Assembly: GCA_028571685.1 (NCBI GenBank)
Contig: CM053140.1
Location: forward strand, 145,561,701-145,625,700
Length of the DNA stretch: 64,000 nucleotides
Reading direction: 5' to 3'
Source of the DNA: Heterohyrax brucei
Taxonomy: Eukaryota; Chordata; Mammalia; Hyracoidea; Procaviidae
The notes beneath the pieces are model-generated. The model was not told the DNA's origin. It saw only the letters and a program-made list of their open reading frames with translations, and searched no databases. Positions 1 through 11,575 of the stretch are shown here, piece by piece. The first letter of the stretch is position 1. Every line of letters starts with the position of its first letter. The translations under genes and the position numbers were made by a program.

Positions 1-474
1 AGATAAAGAAAAAAAGGTATGATTAGGTATACAGGATAGTGAGGGAGGCATTGCGGTTAAAAAAAAAAAAAATCACTTAAGCAGAGACCCGAAGAAAATG
101 AGGGAGGTAAGAGACGGAATGCTCTCCAATCATGTTTACCTGGAGTATGAGCAGGGTATGTATGGCAAAGGGAAGAGTGGTAGGGATGAGACTAAGAGAC
201 AAGAGTATACAAGTAGGTCAAACTAAGGACTCTGTTTTTGTTCTGGACAAAACAGAAAGCCATTAGAAGATTTGGAACATAGTAGTTATGTAAGAACACT
301 TAAAAGAATCACTGAGGTGCTGCTGACAGCTTGATCTAGGGTTAGGTCATGCAGACAGATGTTATGAGAGAAAGAAAGAACTTACGGTCAACTTCGAGGA
401 TTTTTTCAGAGCAAGTGGAAGAAAGGAACTTCCATTCATTGAGATGGGGCAGTTTGTAGGACATATAAGGGTGG
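1..474 (+). repeat. Ancient mammalian interspersed repeat, left part
   Basis: The purine-rich sequence follows the order of a very old mammalian repeat that occurs twice more in the window (about 37.5-39.8 kb and 42.1-43.4 kb). Recognisable blocks are an 'aaagccattagaagat' segment, then 'agaatcactgaggtgctgctga', then 'cattgagatggggcag'. I recognise the repeat as a common ancient mammalian element but cannot name its family. A short poly-A lies near position 60. It is interrupted on the right by an LTR. Confidence 0.5.
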
Positions 475-905
475 GGCTGTGGTTGACCAAATAACAAATG
501 CCCATCCATGTATGTCCACACCCTAAACCCCAGGCCCTATGAAAATGGTGCTGTACATGACTAAACTTCATAGACGTGATTAAACAAAGGATCTTGAGAC
601 ATGAAGATGAGCCTAGATTATACTGTTGGGCCCAGTAGAATAACAAGGATCTTTGTGATAGGGAGGAAAGAGGGCCAGAGTAAGAGAAGACTATGTGACA
701 ACAAAGTGATATGATTGCTGACTTTGAAGATAAAAGAGGGTCACACACCAAGGAACATGGACAGCTTCTAGAAACTAGATTCTCCCCTAGAGCTCACAAA
801 AGAGATATAGCCCTTCCAACTCATGATGGCAGATAACAAACGTGTGTTGTTTTAAGGCCCTAGGTTTGTAATAGGAACTAGTTAACTCAGCAGCACCTAA
901 CAACA
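475..905 (+). mobile_element. MLT1-like (ERVL-MaLR) solo LTR, decayed
   Basis: The sequence keeps the MLT1-type order: a segment resembling 'catgtatgtccacaccctaa', a 'gattaaacaaaggatcttgaga' block, a 'gggcccagta' block, a 'ctagaaactagattctcccc' block, and a 3' 'gttttaaggccctaggtttgta' end. MaLR LTRs are non-coding promoter/polyadenylation units left by recombination between the two LTRs of a retrovirus-like element. The ancient repeat continues on both sides, so this is an insertion. No clear target duplication was resolved. Confidence 0.5.
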
Positions 906-1325
906 CCTAGAGTAGAATCAAGACTTTGGTGTTGGGTATATTACAATATTCTAGCAGAGATGGCAAGAAGGCATTTGCATACAGGAAGTCAGTATTTGGA
1001 GAGAAGACTGGGATGAAGATACAGACTTGGAATCATCTGTCTATAAATGGTGTTTAATAGCTTTAAATTGGATGAGATGATCAAGAGCAAACACAGACTT
1101 AAAGAAAGAAAAGAAGAAGAAAGAAAATCAAAGTCAGCACTCTGAGGTAACCGACATAATTTAGAAGCAAAATGATGAGAAAGAACTAGCAAAAGAAAAT
1201 GAACAAATAGTAGAAAGGAAAACTAAGGAAGGGTAGTCCCTGAATGAAGAGATTAGTAGCATGGAATAGACATTTCTATCAAATGCTGCTGATGTGCTGA
1301 ATAAGATGAAGAGACAAAAATAATT
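906..1325 (+). repeat. Ancient mammalian interspersed repeat, right part
   Basis: This continues the repeat that begins at position 1. It contains the blocks 'tacagacttggaatcatctg', 'ggtgtttaatagc' and 'tggatgagatgatcaagagc', then a segment ending 'aaatgctgctgatgtgctga'. Together with 1-474 it shows that the LTR landed inside an older element. It is strongly diverged. Confidence 0.5.
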
Positions 1326-1677
1326 ATTGAAGTGGTGATACCCGTGTAACAATATTATTTACTTTTCAAACACATGCATGCACTTAAAGTATAAACATAT
1401 GAATGGACAAAAATACACCAAATTCAATATCATGTTATGTCTGATGGAAAAGAAAAAGGGAGAAAGAATACATAGAGACCAACAGGGATATACAGAAAAT
1501 TCAACTGAATCTATAATGTTTTACTTAAAAAAAAATCTGAAGTAAGAATGCAAACTGGTGATGAGCATATAGTAATTTATGCTTTCTGTTTTACAAACAC
1601 ACAGTTTTCAAAGATGCACAATAAAGAATTGTTTTATATAGATAGATAGATACGTAAAAATACAAAAATAGTCCTTA
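1326..1677. other. Unassigned AT-rich sequence
   Basis: No repeat family or coding signal recognised. There is a short GATA run near 1640-1652. Confidence 0.4.
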
Positions 1678-1840
1678 TAAAACCAAACTTGTTGCTGTCA
1701 GGTCAATTCTGACTCACAGAGATCCTACAGAACAGAGTAGAACTGCTGCATAGGATTTCCAAAGAGAAGCTGGTGGATTTGAACCAATAACCTTTTGGTT
1801 AGCAGCCATAGCACTTAACTACTACATCACTATGGTTTCC
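1678..1840 (-). mobile_element. AfroSINE
   Basis: On the minus strand this reads as the AfroSINE: a 5' end beginning 'ggaaaccat', a tRNA-like head ending in 'gctgctaacc', a 'tccaccag' block, a 'gttctactctgt' block and a T-rich tail. The element is a non-coding tRNA-derived SINE of Afrotheria. It is diverged by many substitutions. Confidence 0.85.
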
Positions 1841-1865
1841 ATAGTACTTATGTACATATACACAA

Positions 1866-1891
1866 ACATACACACACACACACACACATAT
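1866..1891 (+). repeat. (CA)n microsatellite
   Basis: An alternating CA run ending in 'tatata', a simple repeat that slips during replication. On the complementary strand it makes a meaningless Cys/Val run in a chance reading frame. Confidence 0.9.
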
Positions 1892-1948
1892 ATAGAAAGT
1901 AATTGAAACAAATCAAGTATCGAATAGTAGAAGGCACATCAAATGGGA

Positions 1949-2728
1949 TGTGATAGTTAAAATTGTGTGTCAACTTGGCTGGACTATGATTCTTAGTGTT
2001 TTGGCAGTTGTATAATGTTGTGATCATCCTTGCTGGGTAGCACCAGTGGGGACAGGACCTGTGGTGGCTCACCACTGCCTCAGCTTTCATCTCTCTACCT
2101 CCCTCTGTCTACTTCCTTTCTGTTAACTCTGCTGAGATTTGTGGCTTGTTGTGGATGAGAGAGCTGCCTGTCTCATATCTTATAACATCCGGTTCTTGCG
2201 AACTGAGCTAGCTGTCAGTCTTAGAATTCATCACTCTTCACATCCTTCCAGTAAGAGTCCTATTCCCCAACCAGCTCATCCTGGGTTTGTCAGCCCCTGT
2301 AGCAACGTGAAGCAGGAGAAACATTGCAGTCTCGCTTGCCATCTTGGGATCCACTAACCTTCACAGCCTGTGAGCAGGAACCCTACTCTGATCTGTCAAC
2401 CTTGGGTAAACCTGCTTCCATAGCTGCTTGCAGCTTGTATCACGATCCAGACCTGGGACATTTCAGTGTCTACAATTGCGTAAGTTCTTTCCTTGATATA
2501 AATCTATATATGTGTTTGGCATAGCGGGTTAAGTGTTAACATCTGCTAACAAAGGCCAGCAGTTCAGACCTGCCAGGCGCTCCTTGGAAACTGTATGGCA
2601 CAGTTCTACTCTGACCTCTAAGGTCACAATGAGTCAGACCCAACTCGATGGCATAGGGCAGACTTTTTATATATAAATGTTTATATGCTTTGCTGGTTTT
2701 GCTTCTCTAAGGAACCCAGCATAAAACA
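1949..2728 (+). mobile_element. ERVL/MLT2-like LTR carrying an AfroSINE
   Basis: The left end 'tgtgatagttaaaattgtgtgtcaacttgg' region (first 20 bases are diagnostic) and the right end 'ttgcttctctaaggaaccca' plus terminal 'aca' match the general layout of MLT2/ERVL-type LTRs, which begin with 'gtcaacttggc' and end with 'ctctggagaaccc'. The element begins TG and ends CA. Flanks are tggga (left) and tggag (right), a 4-of-5 match to a 5-bp target duplication. The AfroSINE at 2515-2668 is a later insertion. No internal retroviral genes are present, so it is a solo LTR. Confidence 0.6.
2515..2668 (+). mobile_element. AfroSINE nested in LTR
   Basis: Plus-strand AfroSINE with 'gggttaagtg', 'ctgctaac', 'gcgctccttggaaact', 'cagttctactctga' and 'gagtcagacccaactcgatggc'. 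The first few bases of the head are missing or mutated. LTR sequence resumes after it ('tgtttatatgctttgctggt'). Confidence 0.85.
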
Positions 2729-3134
2729 TGGAGTATGCATATACTCTGCATTGGGTTAGGGATACAAATGCGCATTTTTGACCAGCCTTGGTCTAAGGGC
2801 CAACAAATGAAAACTTTCGTCCCTACTTGGGGAATCGGTGCTACTTCAAGGACAAAGTATTCAGAAATGTAAAAGAAAATATAGTGTATGAAGTTAATTT
2901 ATTACTGTAGAAAAATTAGATCAGACATGAATATAATTATTAAACATCACACGTTCAACACTAGAGACAAAAGCAAAGTCAAATTTTAGGAGGATAACAG
3001 GAATGCATGATCTTAATTCCAGTTGTATCAAGAAAAGTATAATATTACCACTTGGTGGTATCAAAGCCTGAAGCATAAATACACATGTGTGACATTCAAG
3101 TGACACTAGTCATTAGGAAAACACTAATTAAAAC

Positions 3135-3297
3135 CTCAGAAAAACTGGTGGTGTAGTTGTGAAGTGCTATGGCTGCTAACCAAGAGGTCAGCAGTTCAAA
3201 TCTACCAGATGCTTCGTGGAAACCCTATGGGGCAGTTCTACTCTGAACTGTAGGGTCACTATGAGTCGAAACGGCCTCAACAGCACCGAACAACAAA
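3135..3297 (+). mobile_element. AfroSINE with 9-bp target duplication
   Basis: AfroSINE inserted in old L1. The direct repeat 'aattaaaac' flanks it at 3126-3134 and 3298-3306, which supports target-primed insertion. The body carries the usual 'gctgctaaccaagaggt', 'cagttctactctga' and 'gggtcactatgagtc' blocks. Confidence 0.9.
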
Positions 3298-3329
3298 AAT
3301 TAAAACTTTAGTGAGATATCACTACACCA

Positions 3330-3555
3330 TTCTGAGCAGACTTTTTCCACCAAAGGCCAGATTGTAAATGTCTTAGGTTTTGTGGATCAGATGGTTTCTA
3401 TCACAGCTATTCAACTCCCCTATTTTAAAGTAAATTCAGCCATAGAAAATCATAGACAAATTGGCACACTTTGTCTGGGTTCCAGTAAAACTTTATTTAT
3501 AAAAACAGGATTTAGTCCATGAGCTACAGACTGCTGGTGCCATGCACTACATTTT
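3330..3555 (+). mobile_element. hAT-Charlie-like MITE
   Basis: The order 'ccaaaggccagattgtaaat', 'tcttaggttttgtgg', 'cagctattcaactc', 'cagccatagaaaatcataga' and 'ccagtaaaactttatttata' matches a widespread mammalian hAT-type non-autonomous DNA transposon. I recognise the sequence but am not sure of the exact subfamily. It lies inside the old L1. Confidence 0.6.
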
Positions 3556-3853
3556 TTGGAGTGACTAAAGTTAAAAAGATTGACTATATGAAGTATCGGC
3601 AAGGATGTGGAATAACTAGAATTCTCATATACCATTGGTGTAAGTGTAAAATGGTACAAACACTTCAGAAAACAGTTTGACAGTTTTGTTTGTTTTTGAA
3701 GATTAAGCATACATCTACCATACAGCACAGCCATTGCTTTCCTAGGTATTTATCAAAGAAAAATAAAAGCATATGTCTAACCACAGTGTTGTTCATGATA
3801 TTTACCAGCGTTTTAAGAGCAATAATCAAACAGACAACAATCCACATGTCCAT

Positions 3854-4340
3854 TATGATGGATTGAGTCGTGTCCCCCTAAAAATTGGTGTAACCATGTG
3901 ACCATGATTCCCTGTATTCTGTGATTGTCCTCCATTTTGTGATTGTGCTGTGCTGTATGTTAAAGGATTAGGGTGGGACTGTAAATCCCTTTATAGGATT
4001 ACCTCCCTGCTCCACTGTAAAGGGCGTTTCCCTGGAGTATGGCCTTCCCCACCCTTAATCCTTTCGTGCTGCAAGAGATAAAACGGAAGAGAAGCAGGCT
4101 GAGAATTGGGAATCTCACACCATCCTTCAGACCCGAGGTTCCCGCGCCAAGATACTCCCTGGACAAAGACTGATGCAATATTGGACTTTCCTACAAACCA
4201 ACTGGGGGAAAGCCTTCCACTGGAGGGGGCATCTGAATTTGGACTTGTAGCATACTGGACTGTGTAAAAATAAACCTTCCTTTGTTAAAGCCATCCACTC
4301 TGTGGTATTTCTGTTAGAGCAGCACTAGCTGACTAAAACA
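3854..4340 (+). mobile_element. MaLR-type solo LTR
   Basis: It shares a layout with four other copies in the window: a start like 'gatggattgagtcgtgtccc', a 'tgatt' rich block, a 'ttggacttgtagc' block, an 'aaataaa' type polyadenylation region ('gtgtaaaaataaaccttcc'), and an end 'agcagcactagctgactaaaaca'. The terminal TG is mutated to TA. The old L1 reads through on both sides ('acatgtccat' left, 'catctggtaaatgaatac' right), which fixes both ends. Flanks tccat/tctct match poorly. Confidence 0.75.
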
Positions 4341-4380
4341 TCTCTCATCTGGTAAATGAATACACAAAGCTATAACTATT

Positions 4381-4475
4381 TTGTCTATTTTGAAGGATGA
4401 ATAAAGAACACTAATGGTAATAACAATAATAGGAACAATGTTGGACACTTACTATATACCAGGCACCATGGACAA
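4381..4475. repeat. MIR-like fragment
   Basis: The block 'tggacacttactatatacca' followed by 'ggcacca' resembles the MIR family's 'cttactatgtgccaggcac'. The fragment is short and diverged. Confidence 0.4.
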
Positions 4476-4742
4476 ATTTCTGGAAACACACTACCTACCT
4501 AACCAGCACAAACTGAGGTAGAAAATCTAAACAGATCCGTAACGTGAGAAGAGACTGAAAAAGTAATTTTAAAAAATTCCAACAAGGAAAAGTTCTGGCC
4601 CTGAAGACTTTACAGCAGAAGTCTACCAAACATTCAGAGAAGACTTTACGCCAGTACTACTCAAACAATTTCAAAACTTAGAAAAGGAAGAAATACTTCC
4701 AAATTCATTCTATGAAGCCAGCATAAACCTGATACCAAAATC

Positions 4743-4806
4743 AGGCCAAAGCCAAGTGCCGTCGAGTTGGATCCAACTCATGGTGACCCTAGAGGCCAGG
4801 GTAGAC
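4743..4806 (-). mobile_element. AfroSINE 3'-end fragment
   Basis: About 60 bp matching only the 3' end of AfroSINE on the minus strand ('gccaagtgccgtcgagttgg', 'aactcatggtgaccct'). It is severely 5'-truncated and inserted in the old L1. Confidence 0.8.
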
Positions 4807-6493
4807 ACCACAAAAAAGAAAATCACAGACAAATACCTTCCATGAGTATAGATGCAAAACTTCCCAACAAAATTCTAGCCAATTGAATCCAGCACAATAT
4901 TGAAAAAGAAAAAAAGTACACCACAGTTCATACCAGGTATGAAAGAATGGTTCAACATTAGAAAGCCAATTAACATAACATATCACACAAATAAAAGAAT
5001 AAAATTATTGTCTCATTTGACACAGAAAAGCCATTCAGTAAAGTCCAACACCTGTTGATGATAAAAACTCTCAATAAGATAGGAATAAAAGGGAAATTAC
5101 TCAATGCAGTGAAGAGCATTTATACAGAACAAACATACAGCATCATCCTCAATGGGGAGAAGCTGTAAACATTCTCCTTGAGAACGGGAACAAGACAAGG
5201 ATGTCCTTTATCACTACTCCTAATTAACATTGTACTAGAAGTCTTAGCCAAAGCAGTAAGGAAAGAAAAAGAAATGAACACCATGCAAATAGGTAAGAAT
5301 GAAGTAAAAGTATCCCAGATGATACAATTCTAAATACATAGAGAACCCTAACAACTCCACAAGAAAACAACTGGAACTAATAGACTCAGAAGTGTAGCAT
5401 GATACAAAATAAATATACAAAAATCAGTTGAATTACTATACACAAATCAAAGAGAACTACAAAAAGGAAATCAGGAAAGCAATTCATTTATCACTGTCCC
5501 TAGAAAAGTCCAAAGTTTACAAATAAATCTAACCAGGGATGTAAGGGACTTACACAAAGAAAACTACAAAACACTACTGCAAGAAACCAAACAATACCTA
5601 CATAAATGGGAAAACAAAACATATTCATGAATAAGTAGATTCAGCATTGTAAAAATGTCAATTCTCAAAGCAGTTTACAAATGGTATACAAGCCAATCCA
5701 GATACCAACAACATTCTTTAAAAAGATGGAAAAACTAATCATTAACTTTATATGGATAAGCGAGAGGCTCCAAATAAGGAAAGCATTACTGAAGGGAAAA
5801 AAAAAAGAAAAGTAGGAGTCTTCACACTTCCTGACCTCAGAAACTACTCTACTGCTATGGTATTCAAAACAGCCTATCGCTGGTCCAGTGATAGGCACAC
5901 TGACCAAAGGAAGAGAATTGACAATCCAAATGTGAATCTGTCTACCTGCAGATAGCTGATGTTCAGAGAAAAGAGTCTCTTCAACAAATACTGCTGGAAA
6001 TACTGGGTGTCCATCTGTAAAAAAATGGAACAGGATCCATGCCTCACATCATTTACAAAAATTAATTCAAAATGAATCAAAGACCTAAATATAAAACCAA
6101 AACTGGAAAGCTTATAGAAGCAAAAATAGACACAAAACTAGGCCTATTAATGCTTGGCATACGCAGTATTTAAGTCATAATTAGCAATGTGCAAACACCA
6201 AAAGATAAGCCAGATAATCGAGATCGTCTAAAAATTAAACACTAAAACTCGTCAGAAGACTTCACCAAAATAATGCAATATGGACTAGGGGGAAAAAAAG
6301 TTGACTATGACACATCGCACAGGGTCTGAACTCTAAAATCTGTAAGATACTGCAACACCTCAAAAACAAAAAGACTAATAATCAAATTTTAAAAAATGGG
6401 CAAAAGATGTGAATAAACACTTAACTAAACACTTAACCAAACACATTCAGGCAACTAACAGACACACAAGAAAGTGTGTGAGATCATTAGCCA

Positions 6494-6667
6494 TTAACCA
6501 AAAAAAAAAAAAAAATCCAGTGCCATGGAGTTAATTCCAACTCATAGCAACCCTACAGAACAGAGTAGAACTGCCCAATAGAGTTTCCAAGGAGCGCCTG
6601 GTGGATTTGAACTTCTGACCTGTTGGTGAGCAGATGAAGCACTTAAACACTACACCACCAGGGTTTC
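6494..6667 (-). mobile_element. AfroSINE with 9-bp target duplication
   Basis: Complete minus-strand AfroSINE in the L1 C-terminal region. The direct repeat 'cattagcca' occurs at 6485-6493 and 6668-6676, and L1 sequence ('agatcattag' / 'gtaagaaacgcaaatc') continues across. The A-run at 6500-6515 is the complement of the T-rich tail. Confidence 0.95.
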
Positions 6668-7636
6668 CATTAGCCAGTAAGAAACGCAAATCAAAACCAC
6701 AGTGAGATACCATGTCACCCTGATCAAAATACTAGCACTGATCAAAAAGAGGAAATAACAAACATTGGAGAGGTACAGAGAGACTAGAATTCTTATACAC
6801 TGTTGGTGGGAATGTCAAATGATACAACCATTTTGGGAAGAAATTTGGCACTTTTTTCCTTCCTTAAAAAGGTAGAAATAAATGCCGTCACATTAGCAGA
6901 CATGTGCACATCCATGTTCACTGCAGCATTATTCACAATAGCAAAAAGATAAAAACAGACTAAGTGTCCATCAAGAGATGAATGGATAAACGAACTATAG
7001 TACATGCACACAATGGAATACAATGCAATGATAAAGAACATGATGAATCTGTGAAACATTTCATAGCATGGATGAATCTGGAGGACATTATGCTGAGTGA
7101 AAAAAGTCACAAAAGGACAAATAGAACACTGTGTGAGACCATGATTATGGAAACACATGAAAATGTTTCCATGCAGAAAGAAACATTCTCTGACAGTTAC
7201 AACAGAAAAGAGGGTTGGGGAGAGAAAAACAGTAAGGAGGTTGTAGATAAGCAGGAGTTTGGGTGAAGGGTAAGGCAGGACACAGTACTGGGAAAGTCAC
7301 GACAATCTGAACAGGACAAGTAAGTCATAGAAGCTTCTCAATAAAAACAAATAATACTACTAATAATAATCTTGTGAGATAGATATTATTGTTACCACTT
7401 CCTTAAGACACTAAACTAATAGCTATGTATTTCTGCACGGAGTGCACTTATTTCTTGTGCTCCACTGGGTACCCAGTACCAAACACAGTTTCTAGCACAG
7501 CAGATAATTATGAATATATTATACTGTTGGATAGGGAAGGTAAATATCTGGCCTGGGAGTCTACAGCTTATAAAGAGCCAAGTCAGGACTCACACCTAAA
7601 TAACCCAGCCTCAAAATTCCATCTGCTTATTATTTG

Positions 7637-7795
7637 GAAGCCATGGTGGCGTAGGGGGTTAAGTGCTGTGACTGCTAACTGAAAGGTCAGTAGTTCAAAT
7701 CTGCCAGGTGCTCCTTGGAAACTCTATGGGGCAGTTCTACTCTGATCTCTAGGGTCGCCGTGAGTTGGAACCAACTCGAGGGTAGTGGGCTTTCG
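7637..7795 (+). mobile_element. AfroSINE
   Basis: Plus-strand copy close to consensus: 'gaagccatggtggcgtaggg', 'gctaactgaaaggtcagtag', 'gctccttggaaactctatgg', 'tagggtcgccgtgagttgga' and a 3' 'gtgggctttcggt'. Confidence 0.95.
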
Positions 7796-8389
7796 GTATT
7801 ATTTATTATTTAGGCCCCCCAAAAATTAGAAACAATCTAAATGTTCAAGGGTATGCAAATAGTTAAATGAATTGTGCTATAATAACTTTATGAAATAATA
7901 TACAGTCACTAAAATGTTAATTTACAAAACTAGCTACATAGAAAAAAATGCTTATATGTTAATGGCTAAAAAAGAAAACAAAATTGTATCTATGCATTGT
8001 TTGCAATTATATAAAAATGATGTATACACATTAATAAGAACTGAACATGAATAAAATATTAAGCAATCTATTTGATGGTGGTTGTGGGTAATGTATTTAA
8101 TTTTCATTATTGTTATTTAATACAACCTTTGAAAAATTACTTTCAAAAAAGGAAAACAGTAGCTTAGAATATGCTTATATTATGTGACACTACACCTCTA
8201 ACCAGTGTGTTTACATTTAAACACCACCTCAACTATCTCTACTTCAAAACAAATATGATCGATTAGTGTTGAACAAGTAAGATTTAAGTTAAAATCCTGG
8301 CAGATGATTAAGGCAGAAAAGAGAAATGCTAACAAGAGTAGTCTCTGTTGACACAGTCAACGGCTAGTCATAATATTGGAAGCTTCAGT
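7796..8389. other. Unassigned AT-rich sequence
   Basis: No coding or recognisable repeat signal. Upstream, around 7370-7600, there may be a weak MIR remnant ('cttgtgagatagatattatt'). Confidence 0.35.
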
Positions 8390-8527
8390 CTATTCAGAGG
8401 TGTCTCAGAAGACAGAACTGAAGAAATACTTCCAAAATATCAGCCTTTGAAAACCCTACAGAGCACAATTCTACTCTATTACATACATGGTGTTGTCACG
8501 AATTGACATCAACTTGACAGTAATGAA
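8390..8527 (+). mobile_element. AfroSINE-related fragment (long subtype)
   Basis: Contains 'cagcctttgaaaaccctac', 'agcacaattctactctatta' and 'cacgaattgacatcaacttg', which match the body and 3' part of the longer AfroSINE subtype that has 'gaaaaccctgtggagcaca'. The tRNA-like head is missing or eroded. Confidence 0.65.
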
Positions 8528-10284
8528 GAATAAGCCTTCTCTGCCTTCTCACTATGCATTCTCATAAATGTCATCTATTTATTTGCAAATGATCTACAAA
8601 ATCTACCAAGTGTTTTGTTAACAATCCTTTGTAGGACAGGAGGCTTCTGGTGACCAAATCCCCCCTATGTCCCTTTCTTTTTGAGCAGGTTTAACACCCT
8701 TTAGTAATTCACCCTTTAGTAATAATCTTCAGGCAAAGCCTAAAACTCCTTGCCAAAGGGCATTCAGGATGTTCTTGTGTTGTGCACTTTAACCACTGCA
8801 TCACCAGGGATCTCATCAGAATAATTAGATGACTAAATATATGCAAAGTGCTTAAACCAGTACCAAGTGCAAATTACAAACCATGTAAGTGTTCACTAAT
8901 ATACAGTATTCTATACAAATAACATCTTCTGTGTTTGTTTGCCAGCGATATCCTACCTTTATGAGGAATTTTTGTAAGCACAGTATGCTAATTTCTTACA
9001 GCAGCATGTAAAAAATTATTGACATAGTGCCATTTATGAAAATACCTTGCAGGGTGAAAGTAAGGATGGCAAACAGGTACAGAAGATGTGTGTTACATGA
9101 GTAAAAATACAGTCATCTTTATACCAAGTGTGTCAAGTTTTTTCAAACTCATTGATTAGATCCATTCTATAAACTCTTAGCTATGAGACAAAATATTCTA
9201 GGAAGAAAGATTTAAATTGTTTCAAAGAAGTCTTCATCTTATTTACTTACTTATAAAAATAAATATAAAAGAATGAAAGGAAGGCAAAATTCTAAACCAT
9301 CATACCATCTCCCAGCAGTGACTCGGGGTGATTGTCAAATAAACATTCACATACACAATCACATTTGCCATATTCCCTATGCTGGTTATAAAGACCTAAA
9401 TCTTTTCACGTAAAAGTCTTAGATTTGTGTTAGACCTACAAGAGCTAACAGATGTTAACTCCATCGCATAATTTTTCTTCCAATTTAGATGAAAGTGGAT
9501 TTCTGAAAGAGACTTGAAAGGCTGTGCTATTGTATTTTCCAAGAAAATTCCAAATATGACTCAGATGTCATAGCAGAGAATCCCTCCTCTAATACAGCAG
9601 AGACTCCCAGGGGCACTGTTTCAAAGTAACAGGGATATCTGGCCCACTTACACAGCAGATTCTCCCTCAAGTGGGGGACATAAAGGTCCCTGAGACACTG
9701 ACTCATTAAAGAAAAGTCTCCAGCCAAAATTTTTCCCTTGACAAACATCCACCCCTGAGACATTTCCAGTAAGTATAAGTTGTGTCTGGACTATTTCAAT
9801 AAAAGAGCTTTCACATCAGCAAATAGCCTCCAAACTCTAATGACCATAATGCAAAGGTTCTCCCTTGCCTCTGAATAAGTCAGAAACCCCTGTTTCAGGG
9901 ATAAAAAATATTTTTAAAAAATGCTCACTGGGCATTTATCATATCAAACCAGTAAAAATGTGAAATACCAGTTTTTTGGCCTAAGGTAGTCTCAATTTTT
10001 CGTTCTCCAACATAGCTATTATCACCTTAGAATATTTCTTTCCATTAGTCACATAATCATTCAATAATCACTTGTGACTCAATTACAGAGGAAAAACTCA
10101 TCTAAACAGATAGTCCCTAAACACTTAAAATAAATCTGGATAAGAGACAATAACAGAACTCTATCTCAAGACAACAGTCAAAGTGTTGACATGTGATGAG
10201 GAACTTACTAATGCAGCAGTAGATCCGTGTATTAGGTCAAGTCAGTGACCGTTTCACTACAGCCCCTTTAAGTAACTTAACAAC
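8528..10284. other. No recognised feature
   Basis: About 1.75 kb in which I see no repeat I can name. The longest minus-strand open frame (9527-9763, 78 codons) has no recognisable domain and reads as chance. Confidence 0.4.
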
Positions 10285-10776
10285 TATCTTAGTCACCTAG
10301 TGCTGCTAAAACTGAAATGCCACAAGAAGATGGCTTGAAAAACAGAAATTAATTTTGTCATTGTCCAGTAGGCTACGAGTCCAAATTCAGGGTGTCAGCT
10401 TCAGGGAAGGCTGTCTCTGCCGGCTCTGGAGGAAGGTCCTTGTACAAAACTTCTTCTGGACTAGGAGCTTCTGAGTGACAAGGATCTTGGGTCTCTTCCA
10501 AAGGATGAACCCTGTTCCTGGCACTGCTTTTTGGTGGTAAGAAGCCCACTAAATCTCTCTGCTAGTTTCTTTCTTTTGTATCTCAAGAGATTACCTCAAG
10601 GCACAATTCAATCTTACAGACGGAGTCCTGCCCCGACAATACAACTGCTAGCCGGCCTCCCTCATCAACATTATAGAGACAGGGTTTATGGCATACAGGA
10701 ACATCACACAATGTCAGGAATCATGAACTGGCCAAATTACTACATATTTTGGGGGAACACAATTCAATCCGTGACA
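10285..10776 (-). mobile_element. MaLR-type solo LTR with perfect 5-bp target duplication
   Basis: Same LTR family as 3854-4340 in reverse orientation: the left end 'tatcttagtcacctagtgct' is the complement of the family's 3' end, and the right end 'caattcaatccgtgaca' the complement of its 5' end. Both flanks are 'acaac' (10280-10284 and 10777-10781). Five-base duplications are usual for ERVL/MaLR integrases. It has no internal region, hence solo. Confidence 0.85.
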
Positions 10777-11575
10777 ACAACCTTCATGGGCCTGTACCTG
10801 GATAAAAGCTATAGTGAATATCCACTCACCAACTCTCTAGCATTTTCTCCCAGTTGCCTCTCATTAAGCATTTCTAGTATTCCTTATTCCAAGATATCAT
10901 GATTCCTTGCTCTCTTTTCACCTCCAGACATTGAGTTTGATTTTCTATTAAGCTGTTTGGAATGATGGCCCAGTCACTGAACTTTGGCAAGCTTCCAGGA
11001 CATCACTTTCTATATATGTACTCTAGTTTCCCATAATGGAACCCCCAGCCATGTGGCACCTGCCCAGGTTTAGGCAGACATCAGCCTGACCTCCTTCTGT
11101 CCAGAAGAGTGGGAAGAGAGAGATTCAGCAAGGCAGGTAACTCACAAGGCACAAGCAATAGCAGCATCTCTAACAAGATTTTAAGCAAATTGTCTGTGAT
11201 CATCTGGGCTCCAGAGATGATGAATTTCAAGCAGCAGTCAAAAATAACAAACGGTAGGAAATGTCAGTCTTTATACAGAGGGCTCAAAGATGGGAGTCAG
11301 GGGCAAGACTTTAATCCCTTTAAAGAAGAAACTGATTAGAAAAACATTGCCTTCATCCCAGGTAGGAGGGAAGTTAGAGACAAGTTTGATTATAATAACT
11401 GTAACTTGAGTGTTGGAATTACTACTTTAATCCTGTTTGTAAGATTTGAGACATACATATCAAGGATGGTGATGAAGAGAGTGTCAGAGATCACAGTGCC
11501 TAGCTTGAACAGCCAGCAACTCTACTCTTAGTACTTCTACAGACCCTCTTGTGAGTGGGTGTTGGGAAGATGCTA
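10777..11575. other. No recognised feature
   Basis: About 800 bp between the LTR and the mariner cluster. Small open frames are present without recognisable domains. Confidence 0.4.

Larger units (their letters stand above)
2880..3853 (+). mobile_element. Old L1 ORF2 3' region, fragmented
   Basis: Blocks typical of the last part of L1 ORF2 can be seen: 'aattaaaactttagtgagat', 'ggcaaggatgtggaataact', 'aaatggtacaaacactt', and near the right end 'caatccacatgtccat', which precedes the usual 'gatgaatggat' region. The left part of this interval is uncertain. It is cut by an AfroSINE, a hAT-like MITE and, at 3854, a MaLR LTR. L1 sequence resumes briefly after 4341. No usable reading frame remains. 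Confidence 0.55.
4476..7350 (+). pseudogene. Old L1 ORF2 remnant (endonuclease-less, reverse transcriptase and C-terminal parts)
   Basis: The DNA retains the L1 ORF2 order from the start of the reverse transcriptase domain onward: 'aaggaaaagttctggccctga' region, 'aattcattctatgaagccag', 'gcataaacctgatacca', then 'ggtatgaaagaatggttcaa' ([10 protein letters not shown] region), 'gggaacaagacaaggatgtc' (TRQGCPLSP region), and later the C-terminal 'atgagataccatgtcaccc' and cysteine-region equivalents. The FADD catalytic block is disrupted near 5315-5330 ('gtatcccagatgata'). Many stops and frameshifts break all frames. Two AfroSINE pieces (4743-4806 and 6494-6667) interrupt it. Its divergence from the L1 at 57.6 kb shows it is much older. 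Confidence 0.85.

Noticed and set aside
9527-9763. Minus-strand frame of 78 codons
   Set aside because: No recognisable domain, no neighbouring gene context, and length within chance for this window.
10531-10902. Plus-strand frame of 123 codons
   Set aside because: Most of it is the antisense of a MaLR solo LTR, so it is a chance frame.
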